A stretch of 64,000 nt of DNA from Opisthocomus hoazin (GCF_030867145.1 NC_134440.1:5828001-5892000), one strand, 5' to 3'; counted from the first letter of the stretch, positions 12,401-24,500 are shown. Program-made: numbers and translations. Notes: generated by a model from the sequence alone, not told the origin.

Positions 12401-15400
12401 GCCTCCATGCTTTCTGCGTTAAGAAAAGTGATTTTCTATACATAGTGCCCCGTACGAAAAGGTTCCTCTTTGTTCAGCGTATTAATGGGTACACAGCTTG
12501 CGCTGAAGAGATGTTTTGTTTTCTATTTATGCATTCATAGCATAATTAGTTCATATGCTACTTAGACAGAAACAGCCTGACATGAGAAAGCCAGCACATT
12601 CTTAGACAATAAGGTGGATTTGTGAATGTTTAAACACAGGAATAAAGAACTGCCAGTCCAAATAAGACAAAATACTGAGTCTCCAAGCGCAGATTACAGA
12701 AAGAAACCTTGCATATGTTTCAAATATCAGAAACATAATCCCGTCTCATGCACTGCCACGGGGAGAGGCTGGGTGCTCCTCCCCGCAGCACCCATGGCAA
12801 GCCCTGGCACGCCGGTCCGGGCAGTGCTTGGCTCCAGCTGGCGAGCATCCAGGCGTTAACTGCGCTGGCATTTGTTTCGAGGGAGGGAAAGAGGGGAAAA
12901 CTTGGTTTAAATATAACTCGGCCGCCTGCAGCAGAAACTTTGGCTGAGAAGGCGAGCGGCGAGATACGCCTGTTGAATCAGCACTGCCCTCCCTGCGCTG
13001 TGACTCTGCACGCCGCAGGACGCTTTTAGCTCTACAGTACTAAAACTGAACAAGGAAAATATGCTAGAACACGTTAACACAGCTATGTTTACAGGCCTGT
13101 ATTAAAAGCAAAAACATGTTGTGATTAAACATAGCAGCTGTCAATGCTCTGAGGTGTTACAAGCGTGAGACTATTTAAAGGCAATGACTGGCGCCGTCTA
13201 TTTTACTGCGATGGAGCTCGGAAAAGCTACAGATATTAACCACTGACTGAAGCTTCACGTTTATGGGAGCCCTGAAGAAGTTGTCACAGCAGAGGGTAAC
13301 AAGTCCAGGGGTGACTTTTAGTGGCAATGAATACTCTCAGCTGGAGAATTTACCCCAGATAGGTAGGACACACAACCTCAGCAGCACTAGCTGCTCAGGT
13401 CTTCAATGATTATGGCCTTCAGTTATCACTTCAGATTTCCACATGCAAAAATATACAGAAAGCATATTTTTAATGTACCTCTGCGTATGTAACACATGAT
13501 TTAACAGCTACTCTCACACTAAGACGTAAGTCTTGAGATGGGTGACCCTGTCCCTCCCTCCCACTCCTGGGGACTGAAGGGGACACGTGGTGCCAAGCCC
13601 CTCGATGGAGATGAGCCTCCATTTACACGCCAAACCTACAAATTTGTTTACCAAACCTACCAAATGCTCTTTGTGAGGGCAGATCTGATGCTAAGGGAGA
13701 ATGGGCTGCCCCAGGCCGTGACCACAGCACCCAGCGCATTGCCTTACGTTGTCTTACACCCTCCCCAGCTGCGTTGCGATTTCGCACTCACTCAGACCCT
13801 TCTGCAGCAAACGGAGCTGGCACGCAGGGCCCCAGGACAGGGACACGGTACTACGAGAGGAATTCATGAGATGCAAATGGCACAGCAGGGAAATGCAAAG
13901 CAGGGACTGCCTGTGGAAGCCTCGTGAGAAGTCTGATGGACCAGGCTCTCGCATTGCTCTGGAGCAGCGGATGCTCCTATCACCATCCACGGAAGCATCG
14001 GGATCATTCCCATTTTGCAGCAAGCAAGCCGGGACAAAGAAATTCCAGTTGTCAACCCCTCGCTTGCTTTTGTGTGTGCTTTCACCCTTAAGGCCAAGAT
14101 CCTGCAGTTACCCGGGAACCCAGATTCTGTTTGAAAAGACAAGGATTTCCAAACCTCACTGTTATGGGAACAGCTTTGAGAACATGAACTCTAAAGGCTT
14201 AAAACAAAAACATGGAGCAAGCCCACATCTGTATATCCCAAAAGACAAATATAAAACTTCTCACAACATTCAAATGAACTTCTTGTTCCTTGGGACAGCA
14301 ATACTGAGAGGTAAAGAACCAGCAGCTTTTTAACATACGAACCAAGATTTTCAAAATGAAACAATGAGCGATGCTGACGGAGCCACCGCATCCCAGTCCT
14401 GACGTCAGATACCCAGCACCCACAATTTGCTCCTGCAAGTGTGGTTTGACTGACCTCACCTGACTTCAGCCCCCAAGTCAGATGTCCAGCCTGGCTCACC
14501 CTGGACTCCCTCAGCAGATACCTTCAGCAGCTGATTCAGCCCATCCTGAAACAGGTGACCGTGAGAGGGCCTTCCGAGATCTCCTCCCTTCCTCACTGAC
14601 TGCCTTCCACTAGATGCACAATTTTAAAATAAAACCTGAGATAAGACTGAATCCATCTTAAAATGACTGAGGCAAACTCATACTGAAAAGTCAAACAGCA
14701 GAGGCACAAGGAGCTGCAGTCTTTGGGAGCTTAAGGCTTACCTTTTGAGACTGCTTTTTTTTCTTCCTTTTTTTAAACCGGCAATTACTCTCTATTCTCA
14801 AATGATTTGTAACCGAAACAGCAAGCTGAAAAGTTTGGGCAAGAGCAGATAAAAAAAACCTTGACTAACAAATGAATCTGAAGCTGAGCACGGTCAGTTT
14901 AAGGATATTCCAAGCCCAAAAACATAAAGTAAATTTTTAAAAAACAATTATTTATTCCACTTTGCTCTTTAATTAGTACGGTTTGCTTCTTTCAATAGCA
15001 AAACCAAAAAAAGGCTTTAGAGTAGTATCTCAGTCAAAGAATGGAAAGATTTAATCAGACTGCAGGAACTCATGCTTGAAATAGGCACACACAGAGAATG
15101 CTGCTTTAACAGGAGATGAGTCTGGTTTCACAACGCACTTTACTCCAAACAAACACGAGAAACCAAGTCAAGAATAGATGGCAGACACTTAAAAATAGGT
15201 CTTCTTCCAATTTCCCCTCGTTTCTCAGACCCAACTAGAAAGCAAGTGCTGGGATTTTGAGCTCTGGCAAACTACAGGGATGAGCCGGAGTGGAAATCAC
15301 CACCCCCCCCCCTCCCCCCGCTCCCAGCGTACCGAGGAGGAGCGCCCGGGGGAAAGGGAGACGACACCAGAGGGATGCAAAGCCGGCCGGCCCCCCCCGA

Positions 15401-15840
15401 GGCTTGTTCCGACCCAAACCTGACGCTCCGAGCAGGGAGTTGGGGGGGGAACCCGAGGCGGGGAGAAGTTGGTTACGGGGGGGGGGATGGTGGTTTGGGT
15501 TCCGCTGCCCGGGCAAGGCGCGGCGCAGGGACTCCCCGGGGCAGCGACACTGGAGGAGGTGGAAGGGGGAGGGTGGGGGGGTGGGGTGCCGCCTCCCGCG
15601 CTCCGCCCGGCCGCGACGCCGCTCCCAACTTCCCGGAGGCGGCGCGGGGAGCGCCCTCAGCGCCGAGGAGCGCCGAGGGCCGGCGGAGCGTCCCGGGGAG
15701 CGAAGCCTGCGGCCGGGACGGGGCTGGGGGGAGGGGGGGTGGCGGTATCCCCGCGCCCACTGCCGCCCCCCGCCTCACCGCCCCCCGCCGAGGCAGCGAA
15801 GCGTCCGTCCCCCCCGCCCCCCATCCACCCCGCCGCGGGC

Positions 15841-15894
15841 CCCCTCAGCAGGCGGGACCCCCTCAGCGCCCGGGCCCCCCTCAGCGGGCGGGAC
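15841..15894 (+). repeat. 18-bp GC-rich tandem triplet
   Basis: Three adjoining 18-mers with the core CCCCTCAGC, at 15,841-15,858, 15,859-15,876 and 15,877-15,894. Copies 1 and 3 differ at one position; copy 2 differs at four or five. It sits just inside the presumed RFX2 intron 1, downstream of the exon 1 donor on the minus strand. Confidence 0.85.
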
Positions 15895-15931
15895 CCCCGC
15901 GGCCGGCCTCGCTGCCCCCCCCCCCGCTCAC

Positions 15932-16100
15932 CTGCCCTCCCCGCCGGGCGCCGCGGGCTGCGCTGGGCTCCGGCCGCCGGGGCCGCGCGTTGCTCCCGTT
16001 GGCAAGTAACAGTCTCCAGGGCTACGGTCACTATGGCGCCTGGCGCCGGGTCTCGAGGCAACTGTTGCTACCCTCTCCCCCTCACGTCACCGTCCGGCCC
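15932..16100 (-). other. RFX2: Candidate RFX2 5'UTR exon 1 (right edge approximate)
   Basis: Read on the minus strand the sequence ends GGGAGGGCAG followed by GTGAGC, a strong 5' splice site with the GT at 15,931-15,930. It is the best minus-strand donor I could find in the island. The transcription start cannot be read from sequence; about 16,050-16,150 is a guess from the positions of the GC and CCAAT boxes. An upstream alternative first exon near 16,520 is also possible. Confidence 0.45.
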
Positions 16101-16412
16101 CGCCCACGACGCCGCCGGCGGTTGGCGCGGCGGCTGTCTGTCGACGGAGGGGCGGGACGAAGCGGGGATGGGCCAATGGCGGCGGAGAAGGGGCGGGGCG
16201 GACAGTTGGCGGGCGCTTTGGCGCTTCAGCGCGGGGCGTGGAGGGGGGGGGGGGGGGCGTGGGGCCGCCGTGGGACGGGGCGGGCCGGGCGCGGGTGGGC
16301 GTGGGGCGGCCGTGGGGGGTGGGGAGGCGGACCGGGGCGCGGGTGGGCGCACAGCAACGATCCTGCAGGCTCCGCGCTTTGATATCGGGGGGGGGAGAGT
16401 TAATTTCCCTTC

Positions 16413-16434
16413 TATTAAATATTAATATTTAATA
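16413..16434. repeat. 22-bp perfect AT palindrome inside CpG island
   Basis: The 22 bases are their own reverse complement; the core is TTAAATATTAATATTTAA (16,415-16,432). It lies in a block of about 50 bp of almost pure A/T (16,399-16,448) abruptly embedded in an otherwise very GC-rich island, between the two groups of promoter motifs. Confidence 0.9.
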
Positions 16435-16551
16435 ATAAATATTTTAAAACTTCCCGCCGGCTCCCGGGCAACGGCACAAACCCGGTCCGCGCACGGAGCC
16501 GCCGCTGGGTTTCTCCCTACCCGAGCTCCGGCTTCCCCGTGACATCAGAGC

Positions 16552-16579
16552 GTTTCCATAGCGACCGGCTGTGACGTCA
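16552..16579. promoter_or_regulatory. X-box-like site plus CRE
   Basis: GTTTCCATAGCGAC (16,552-16,565) matches the RFX X-box pattern GTTNCCATRGNAAC at all but one position. Six bases on is a full palindromic CRE, TGACGTCA (16,572-16,579), and a CRE-like TGACATCA lies just upstream at 16,540. Paired RFX and CREB/CREM sites are typical of testis and ciliary promoters. Confidence 0.6.
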
Positions 16580-19500
16580 CCGCCGACACAGCGACGCGGG
16601 GGGGGCGCGGAGGGATGGGCGCCGGTGGGGGAAGCGGGCTCAGGGCCCTGGTTTAGCGCCGATTTTCGGAGCAGCAGCGAGTGGCTGCGCAGGTAACGCG
16701 CTCCCTCCAGGCCCGGCGCTGGGTTTGGGAGCGCGGGGTAAGGACGGGAGCAGCAGCAGCCGCCCGCGGCCCAAAACCATCGGCCTGCCCGGAACGCTTC
16801 CCGCTGGAGCCTCTCTCGTGGGCTCTAAGGAACGGGCCGAGTCCCCAAAACGCTGGGCTCCAGCCCCCAAGGGCTGCAGCGGCGAGCGTGGTTTCCAGCG
16901 AGCTCCACACGGAGCCAGTACGAGTCCGGAGGAGACATCGGCAGCTCAGGAACAGCTCCCGGCGCCCGCGCTGGGCTGGAAGGCGTGCGGAACCCGGTCG
17001 CTGGCACATCTGCAGCACAACAAGGCTTTGGGATACGGCGCCGGGGAAAACCCACGCGGCACCTGCTTGAGGGTGGGAAGATGCGGCCGATGTTCTTGTG
17101 TTGGTGGCGGAGGGAAAAACGGAGCCTGAAGTCTCCGGACGCAGAGAATTGTAACAGCAGCAGCTGCCTCGGCTGGGCACTTTGTCCTCTTCAACATCCC
17201 TGCTGCACCGGCGGTGGGAATCGGTGCTGCCCAGCACGGACAGCCTCTCTGCCCTCCCGGCAGCGGCTCAGGCTGGAAACTTCCCTTGAAGTCTCTTCCC
17301 TGAGTGACCAGGAGAGACCCAAAAGATTGCGCTGGGTGAAGAAGGGGATCTGGAGCCACACGGTTACGTTTCCAGTCGGGACGTGACTGCCCGGCCTCGC
17401 CAACAAGACAGCAGCAGGCGTCCTGAGTGCATGCAGACTAAAATCTACCCAGAAGGATGGCCCTTATTCCTTCATTTTTTTGGGGAAAAAAAGACTTTCT
17501 GGTAGCGGGCATCGCAAATGTGGGCATCACCAATTCTGCCGCCGCGGGGTTGGGACGCTCCTCTGGATACAGATTCCTACAGAAACAAATCAGCACGGAC
17601 AAACCTGTCCCAGTATTAAAGCAGCTCCCTTGGAAATGAAGTAGCTGCAAGCAGCACAGCTCACACTGAGCCACCTTGTCCTGGTCTTTTTGCAAAGAAT
17701 GGCCAAAATCTCTTTTTTCTGGCATTTCATGCAGGCTGAGTTTTGTGTCTGCCCCTAAGAAAGTGATGGTGAAGGAAACACTGACACTGCTATTAATGTA
17801 GTTTTTCCCTTTTTCACCTTGCATTTGTAAGAAGTGACATATTTCAGCATATTTGAAAGTTAACACGGTTTCGTTGTTCAAATTGTAAGAGGTTTCTTTT
17901 TGCAACCAAAGGGTCCTGATAGTCTTATGATGATGAGCCTGGCCATGACTTTGTAGTTCAGTTTAAGTCCAGTTTTTCTGCTAAAGAAGAAATCATGAAT
18001 GGAGAGATAGCTTTAAAAACAAGTGGGGATGTGTCCTGCCTCTTCCTGCGGGTAATGACATCTCCCGCCAGCGCGCATCAACCCCGCTGCCTTGGAGCTG
18101 GCCTGACCCACGCAGAGCGAACCCAGTCCTACATCCTGGACGTTCCTCTGAAGTTCAGAATGACTGGTAGAGCCGAGGTGACCGTGACACTTGCTTTAGT
18201 CACAGAGAGGGAGGTGCTCCGCTCCCCATGTCCTCTCCTGTTTATTTTAATTCTTGGCAGAAAACCAATACATGTTCTAGGTCGGGCTCAGTTCTTCTCT
18301 ACGCTTTTTGAAGGCAGGTGCTGCCAAGCAAAGCAGCATTTTTAATAAAGATTTATGGGATACTTTTTTTTGTGGGGTTTTTGTTGTTTGTTTTTTTCCC
18401 TAGTTAAACCCAGCAGAATGGCCATGTGTACTTTTCAATTGTTTCGAAAAATCCCCATCAGACATTTCAAGATTTCAAGGATCACCTTACCGACATGCAA
18501 GAAAAAGCTTTTATGATGTATTTTTCTGCAACGTTTTCTGAAAAGTATGTCCCAGCCTAAGCCAAGGAAGTGTGTGGAATTTGTACCCATGGAGACGCCA
18601 ATAACACAGCCAGCTCCAAACGCCACAGGATTATTAGTTTCTTACCTAACATATCAGGAGAGGAGTTACTGGAAAACGGAGAGACGGAGAGAAAGTGGCT
18701 GAGCTAGGCAATATAAATTGGAGAGGCTGGACTTGCTGGTTAGCAGTTGGTCTGCCCGCAGATTTGGGGTTGGTATACCTGCTTTCGATAGGCCACTACA
18801 AGAGTTACACTGGAAAAATTCACAGAGTTGTGTGTCTGAGCACCAAGGACATCTCGGGTGAGATTTTTGAGAAGCTCCAAAGAAAAGTCAGTCACTATCT
18901 TAATGGGTTGTAGAGCCTTCAGCCAAGGATATTTAAAAAGGTCAGCTTTTGGGTGAGGGTGTCATTGCTTAATAAACAGTGCAATAGAGAGCAGAGGTGG
19001 GATAGTTCTTGAGCAGTCATCTAATGCACATAAACATTCACCTTTACCATCCCCAATGGAGACCAGATTAGTATCTTTTTCTTAATAGCTCCTTCTGATG
19101 TGCTTGAAGCTTGTTCTCATTTCTTCCCTCAATCTCGTTTTCTAAATTAAACAACCCTCTATTTTTTCTGTAAGAAAAATCCAGGCCTTTCTCACAGGCG
19201 CGTTAAATAAATAGTTATTTTTGATCCAGCAATACTGTGGTCACTTATCCTGCTTAAGCACCGTACTTTGGCCATACTGAATTGCATCATGTTTATTTTG
19301 AGTCATCACTCAAATATATGAAGAGCTTAATGAAATCTTTCCGAAGCGCCTGCAGCCCTGCCCACTTCAGTATCACCTGCAACGCGTTGTTGCAGATGTG
19401 TTATCTCTTTAGTTTTTAGGGCACGAAGCTGCACGGCACGGCATCTGTACCTCTGCAAAAGAAATGTAAAACACATCCGGATGTGCTCTCATCCTCTCCA

Positions 19501-21513
19501 AAGTGTCAACTATTGCGTGAAACCCAAAGCAGAGGTTCCCTGTCTTCTTGTACCCTGCCAGCAAAATCCTGAAATTCTTGATCATGCCCAGCACACAACC
19601 TTTGATAAAGTCCTACAAACCTTGGAAGCTCACCATTCCCCTCCTGGGAACCTGAGGAGTAATCACAGGGCTGTTATTTTTAATTGGGGACCTGTCTGTC
19701 ACCTCTTGTGTCAAGCTGATCCCTGGAAGTAATTTTTCCTTATTTCTCGCAACCTGCTGCAAAAGCCAGATCTCATCCCTCTCCACCTGTACAGAGTATC
19801 GGGGTGGGTCTGGGGAAAGGAGAAATGTAAGATTTAAGAAAGCTGCTGGTAAAGAAAGAGAAGAAAATAAGCCTGCTCACAGAGGCGCACGTTTGCTGCA
19901 GCTGTAACAGATACCCACAGGAGGGCACATTCCTCAAAGCGAACTGGAATTCAGCTGAAATCCAATCCCGCTCAAAGGATCCGTTTGACTCGATTTCACT
20001 GAAGGGAGACTTTGACAAAAACTAGTCTTGTGATGGAAGCAAATGCACCGGAAAGGTAGTTGGATCCTTTGAAATTTCAGGTTTATCTGTGAAAAATACT
20101 GTTGGTTTGGTTGCTGGAAGTGAAACCTTAAATGAAGCTGTTCCCTTGAATTGTTCTACTGAAAAAAAATGAAAACAGTCTCAGAGGATTAAAATCAAGA
20201 CAAAAAAACCCCAAAATTGCCTTTGGGGTTTTATCTTAAGAAAAAGTTTGCCTATGTACAGCCAGTTTTAATGGGGAGAATCCCTGTTGTTATACAGGTA
20301 CCAACCCACACAGCACGTTCCTACCTGGAAGCTTTCTGGGTGAGGTTCCTCGCTCTCTGCTGTTTTACTGCGGAGTGATCTCAGGGCATCTGGTGCAAAA
20401 TAGAAGGAGTCTGAACTGGTGGAGTCTGAACTGGTGGCTCTCTTTCTCCATTCTACCAAAGCATCATCTCCTGCAAGCTAAGAAGATTGTCTAAACTGTG
20501 ATAACAGGTTTTCGTTTATCAGCAATAAAATTTAACTTAACAATGATTTTAAATTGCAATGCGGATGGGAGAGGCTCTGGGTTTGTAGGCAGGTGGCTGC
20601 TCCAGAGAAGCGCTTGAGAACGGAGTAGATCTCCCTACCCACTGCTCCTGAGGAAGCTTCTTCAGGGGTGTTGAGACAATCTGAAGCGATGGTTTCTCCT
20701 GTGTGGAGCTGCCGTGTCCCTCGAGCCCTGCGGCGTATCGATAACACTGCGTGAGAGCCTGCTCCAGCCATGGCCCCAGGAGCGTTGTCTTCTGCACCAC
20801 ACATTTCTGAATGCCAGACAACAACTCTCTTCAGTGCTTTTGGCTGGGCTTAAGAGGATAAATCTGTTGAGTGTGGCTGTCACAAGGCCACGCTGGAATT
20901 TCCCACACATCCTCCTCTGCCCACGCGTCTCTTCAGCGGGAAAATGAAATCCAGGCTGTCGCTGCTCCAGCGTTACAGGACGCTCTGTCCTGTCCCGGCA
21001 GCATACCAGAGCACCGCGTTCCTTCCAGCCTTACCCAGCCTGAAAGCAAACAGGTCAGTGCTGAAGACGGGAGAAAGAAGAAAGGGCCTTCAGCCCTTCC
21101 CTTGCCCTTTCTTCTGTCTCCCTTGGGTGGCAGCAGGTATCGAAACAGTCCCCGGCAAAGGCTTCCCGGCTTGCCATTTTTAGGATATGGACTTTGAAGA
21201 GGTTACCCTTCTCAGGCTTGTGTCTTCCCCTTAACAAGTCTTTAGCACAGCTAGAAACCTAAATGCTCTCTTCCCCCCACCGTGGAAATTTCCTTTCAAC
21301 AGAATTAAAGGACTAAGGATTTATCTGGAGTGTTATCTGTTTGGTTTGGCCATAGCTGTCTGGAAATTCTGCAAAAAATAACTGGGTACGGTCATGGGAA
21401 GAACAGCGTATGCGGGTTTTTGTGTGCCACTCCCAGCAGGGAGCTGAAGCCTTCTCAGCTCACAGAAGTTAGAGGAGGATGTGTCCACAACTTGCATGTA
21501 ATCAAAGATAGCC

Positions 21514-21549
21514 ATATTGACATAACTAAATCAATATAGCTTATGTCAA
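21514..21549. repeat. Small AT-rich inverted repeat, possible old DNA-transposon relic
   Basis: TTGACATAA (21,517-21,525) and its exact reverse complement TTATGTCAA (21,541-21,549) flank a 15-base spacer; a second, interleaved pair is ATATTGA (21,514-21,520) and TCAATAT (21,531-21,537). Palindromic ends of this kind are seen in ancient non-autonomous DNA transposons, but the family cannot be named from this sequence alone. Confidence 0.4.
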
Positions 21550-24500
21550 CATAACTTTTGCATGGAGGCAACATCTGTGTAACTAAGCTCTCAGTGACTG
21601 GATAGCCCTGGAGTAAGGTTTTGGTGGAATTTCTGTACAATGCAGAACAACTTTTCCAGTGCAGTGAGTTTAAAAAAGTCCCGCCATGTTTCCCAGCTAA
21701 CCTCAGGCACTAGGAATGGTGGAGAGGGACAGAATAACCAGCAGCCTGGGACGGAGTGACTGACAGGGTCAACAAGCAAAGGGCCTGGGTGAGGCGACAG
21801 GAAAGGGATCCCAAAATCAACAAAACAGCTTAAGTGGTGTCACCGTCAGCACCTGGGTCTGAGCAAAGAAGTGCTGATAAGGCACCGTCCTGGAGAAACC
21901 CCCAACACCAATTCTAGGAAGTCAACGTGCTGGGGTGCCTCTCCGAGGGAATAAACGTGAGAAGCTGGAGACCTGTGTGCAGCTGCAGGGCCACCATCGG
22001 GTTGGGATCATGGAGACGCAGTGGGATGGATCCCAGGACCACAGCGCTGCAATGGGGGGGATACAGGCTCTTTGGGAAGGAGCTCACCTGGGGATGGGCG
22101 AGCCTTCTGTTTGCAGGTCCTGGTCCTCACGGGGGACTTCAGCTGTCTTGAGTGCTGCTGGAGGGATAGCGCAGCAGGGCACAAGCAGTCCAGGAGGCTC
22201 CTTGAGATCATCATCAATGATATCTGCTAGGGGTGAGGCCAAGGAGGACCTAGTTTGTATCTCCACATTTAATCAGTGCAGCAATGTTCTCTGTGAGTAC
22301 AGAAAAAGAAACCCCAAACACAAACCCCTTCTCTCCAAGCCACTACTACCACTCCTTCCAAAAATGCACTGTGTGAATGCAGCTATGCTGGTAAAACATC
22401 CTGTTTGGGAGTTCTTTTTTCTAGCTAGTACTAGCAACAGACAACGTCTGGTTGAAGGCATTACACCTTCATCAGTTTGTTGTCTCCTAATAGGTAAGGT
22501 ATGGTGTAACTTGTGTGCTGACCAGGTACGCTGGGCCAGAATTATTCTGAAAACAAGACCATGAGAGGACAACCACTTTCTATCTGCCTACCTTGTGAAT
22601 ATTTTCAGTGTTTCGGTTCGCTTCTCCCATCTTGAACTGGGACAAAAAGTTGAAGTCTTCTGGAAGTTTGGAATCTGAATATTAAGCGGAAGGGTTCAGC
22701 GTGTTTGTACGGGAAGTTCAACATGCTCGTGACTGTGAGCATTTTGAAGTTCTGTAACTTTTTTACTACAGTGAGTTTATGTTTAAAAAAGGCAGAAAAA
22801 TATTAAGTGGCCCTGTGGATTATTAACATTTCAGACTGAATTACAGATGCCTAGGTCTTGTACCACACTCCAACTACAGCCAACCATCATCAGCAACTTC
22901 TCCGGTCCGTTGTCTCACGGCACACAGAGCGGTACCCGGATTCTGTGTAATCACATGGTGGAGCATGTTTCCATGTTGCTAGTTCTTACCCCGGCTACAC
23001 ATTCAACCCTTTGCTGGTTACAACACAGTTTAAATGGGGAGGACAGACAGGGCACAGCCTTGTTCTGCTTTGGGCTAGACCTGTCGGGTAAACATTGTGA
23101 CACCATTCCAACAATGTCCCTTGGCTTGGGAACCACGAGGAAAGCCTGCTGTTCTCCTGCAGCAGCTGGAGAGAATCAGATGCAACTGTCACTGAGTTCA
23201 GAGATGCATCCGGGGTTTCTTCTCAGCTGCTGGAAACAACTCTTCTTACGTGTAATTTCTACACGTGTCTCATTTTGGAGCAAATGGCTTTCCATCCAAT
23301 TCTTTTTCAAAAGTGGAATTACCTGTGGGCATAAACAGCATTGCAATTTGGTTTTTGCTTTAATGTTCAGAGGATATAGGCAAGACCTCTAAAGAGAGAT
23401 GGTATCTAGCATCAAACTAAATTATTATATAGGCTAGAAATTCCAATTCTCCACTGCCTTTCACACTTTATAAACGCTTTATAAACATACTACACTTTGC
23501 ATGTCGTGTAAAACAATGGGCAGCCTTTGCCTATACTGTGTTGTTTCAAAATCCACTCGTGTGCAGGTTTTAATGACTATTAAAAAAAAAAAAATGTTTG
23601 CACCCCTGACAGGGAAAATACTGTTTGCTCCAGTTTTATTTATGAGAACTAAACTGCAGAAGAGTCATGTCATTACAGACTGAGGCAGATAAAGGTCAGC
23701 TATCAGCTGGTGTGTTCTGGTGAAGGCTCCTTGGCTTTGGTGAAGCTATGTTGGTTTGTGACAGCTGAGAGTCAGATATAAATCCAGAACTTAGTTTGGT
23801 GTGGGATTTTAGCGTGTGTGTGGCTTTTTTTTATTCTGTGAGGGGTTTTTTTTGTTGTTTTTCTTCCAGAGACACCTACACCTATTTGCTGTAGACTCTT
23901 TCACATGACCAGAAAGATGTTGCAAGTCCTTGGTGCGAAAGATGTCATGACCTGTTTAAGTTTAGAAACGACTCTGCTATAAACAGACTCTTCCGTCTCC
24001 TTTCCTTCCTTGTGACTGCGTGTTTACCAGCATGTTTTCTCAGTGCATTCCTTCTCCCATTGTTGAGCTTCATGTGGAAATTGCTGAAATGGCGTACTGC
24101 CCTCACCATCCCGTTATCTTTCAGGCCAATGTCCTGAGGTGCAACTACATCTCGGGTTGAGTCACTTGCTAGCAGTGACTCCAGACTCGGACGTTCGTGT
24201 TATCAGAGGAATGCTGGCCCAGAATAGCTTACAGATCCAATGCCAGGACTGGATGGGAAGGGTGATAAAAGTGAAAAGTTGTGCAAACTGTCTCAGGTCA
24301 TTTTGGTGGGCAGATATGACTTGTTCCGTATGGAGAATGATTAAGCTGAAGAAGAAACTTATTTCCACTCTCTCTCTGTATCCACAGCTGTATGAAGAGA
24401 TGGTTCTTCACTTGAGGTAGGAAACAACTTGCAAATGGAATTTCTTCTGTTTCACCAGAAAGCAGGGTGACGTTCTGCAGTGCACAGGAAACCTGTGGCC

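Larger units (their letters stand above)
1..15931 (-). other. RFX2: Presumed RFX2 intron 1 (no coding exon seen)
   Basis: This stretch holds no exon that I can recognise on either strand. I looked on the minus strand for the start of RFX2 (a Met-Gln-Asn-Ser-Glu type N-terminus) and for its glutamine/valine-rich and DNA-binding exons and did not find them. The assignment rests on conserved order (RFX2 minus, ACSBG2 plus, MLLT1 minus) and on the CpG island with a minus-strand splice donor immediately to the right. Contents I can name are a short CR1 remnant near 5,970, AT microsatellites near 6,470 and 7,910, G homopolymers near 2,686 and 4,446, and otherwise unremarkable sequence with many short chance ORFs. 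The real first coding exon of RFX2 would lie left of the window. Confidence 0.5.
15290..16700 (-). promoter_or_regulatory. RFX2: CpG-island promoter, presumed RFX2
   Basis: GC content and CpG density jump sharply here. The island contains GC boxes (GGGGCGGGG near 16,190), CCAAT at 16,173-16,177, an E2F-like CTTTGGCGC near 16,215, a palindromic CRE (TGACGTCA, 16,572-16,579), a CRE-like TGACATCA (16,540-16,547), MYB-type CAACTG (16,059-16,064), and three X-box-like elements at 15,998-16,010, 16,012-16,025 and 16,552-16,565. RFX2 is known as a ciliary and spermiogenic RFX factor and is reported to act downstream of A-MYB in mouse, so MYB, CRE and RFX sites in its promoter make sense. Assignment to RFX2 is from synteny; the minus-strand donor at 15,931 supports it. 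The island may be bidirectional. Confidence 0.65.

Noticed and set aside
15290-16425. Overlapping plus- and minus-strand ORFs of about 240-335 codons in the first CpG island
   Set aside because: Same reason; many frames are open simultaneously and the amino-acid composition mirrors base composition.
21935-23392. ORFs of 209 and 181 codons in the RFX2-ACSBG2 intergenic region
   Set aside because: No recognisable protein features, and other frames are similarly open; not enough to call a gene.
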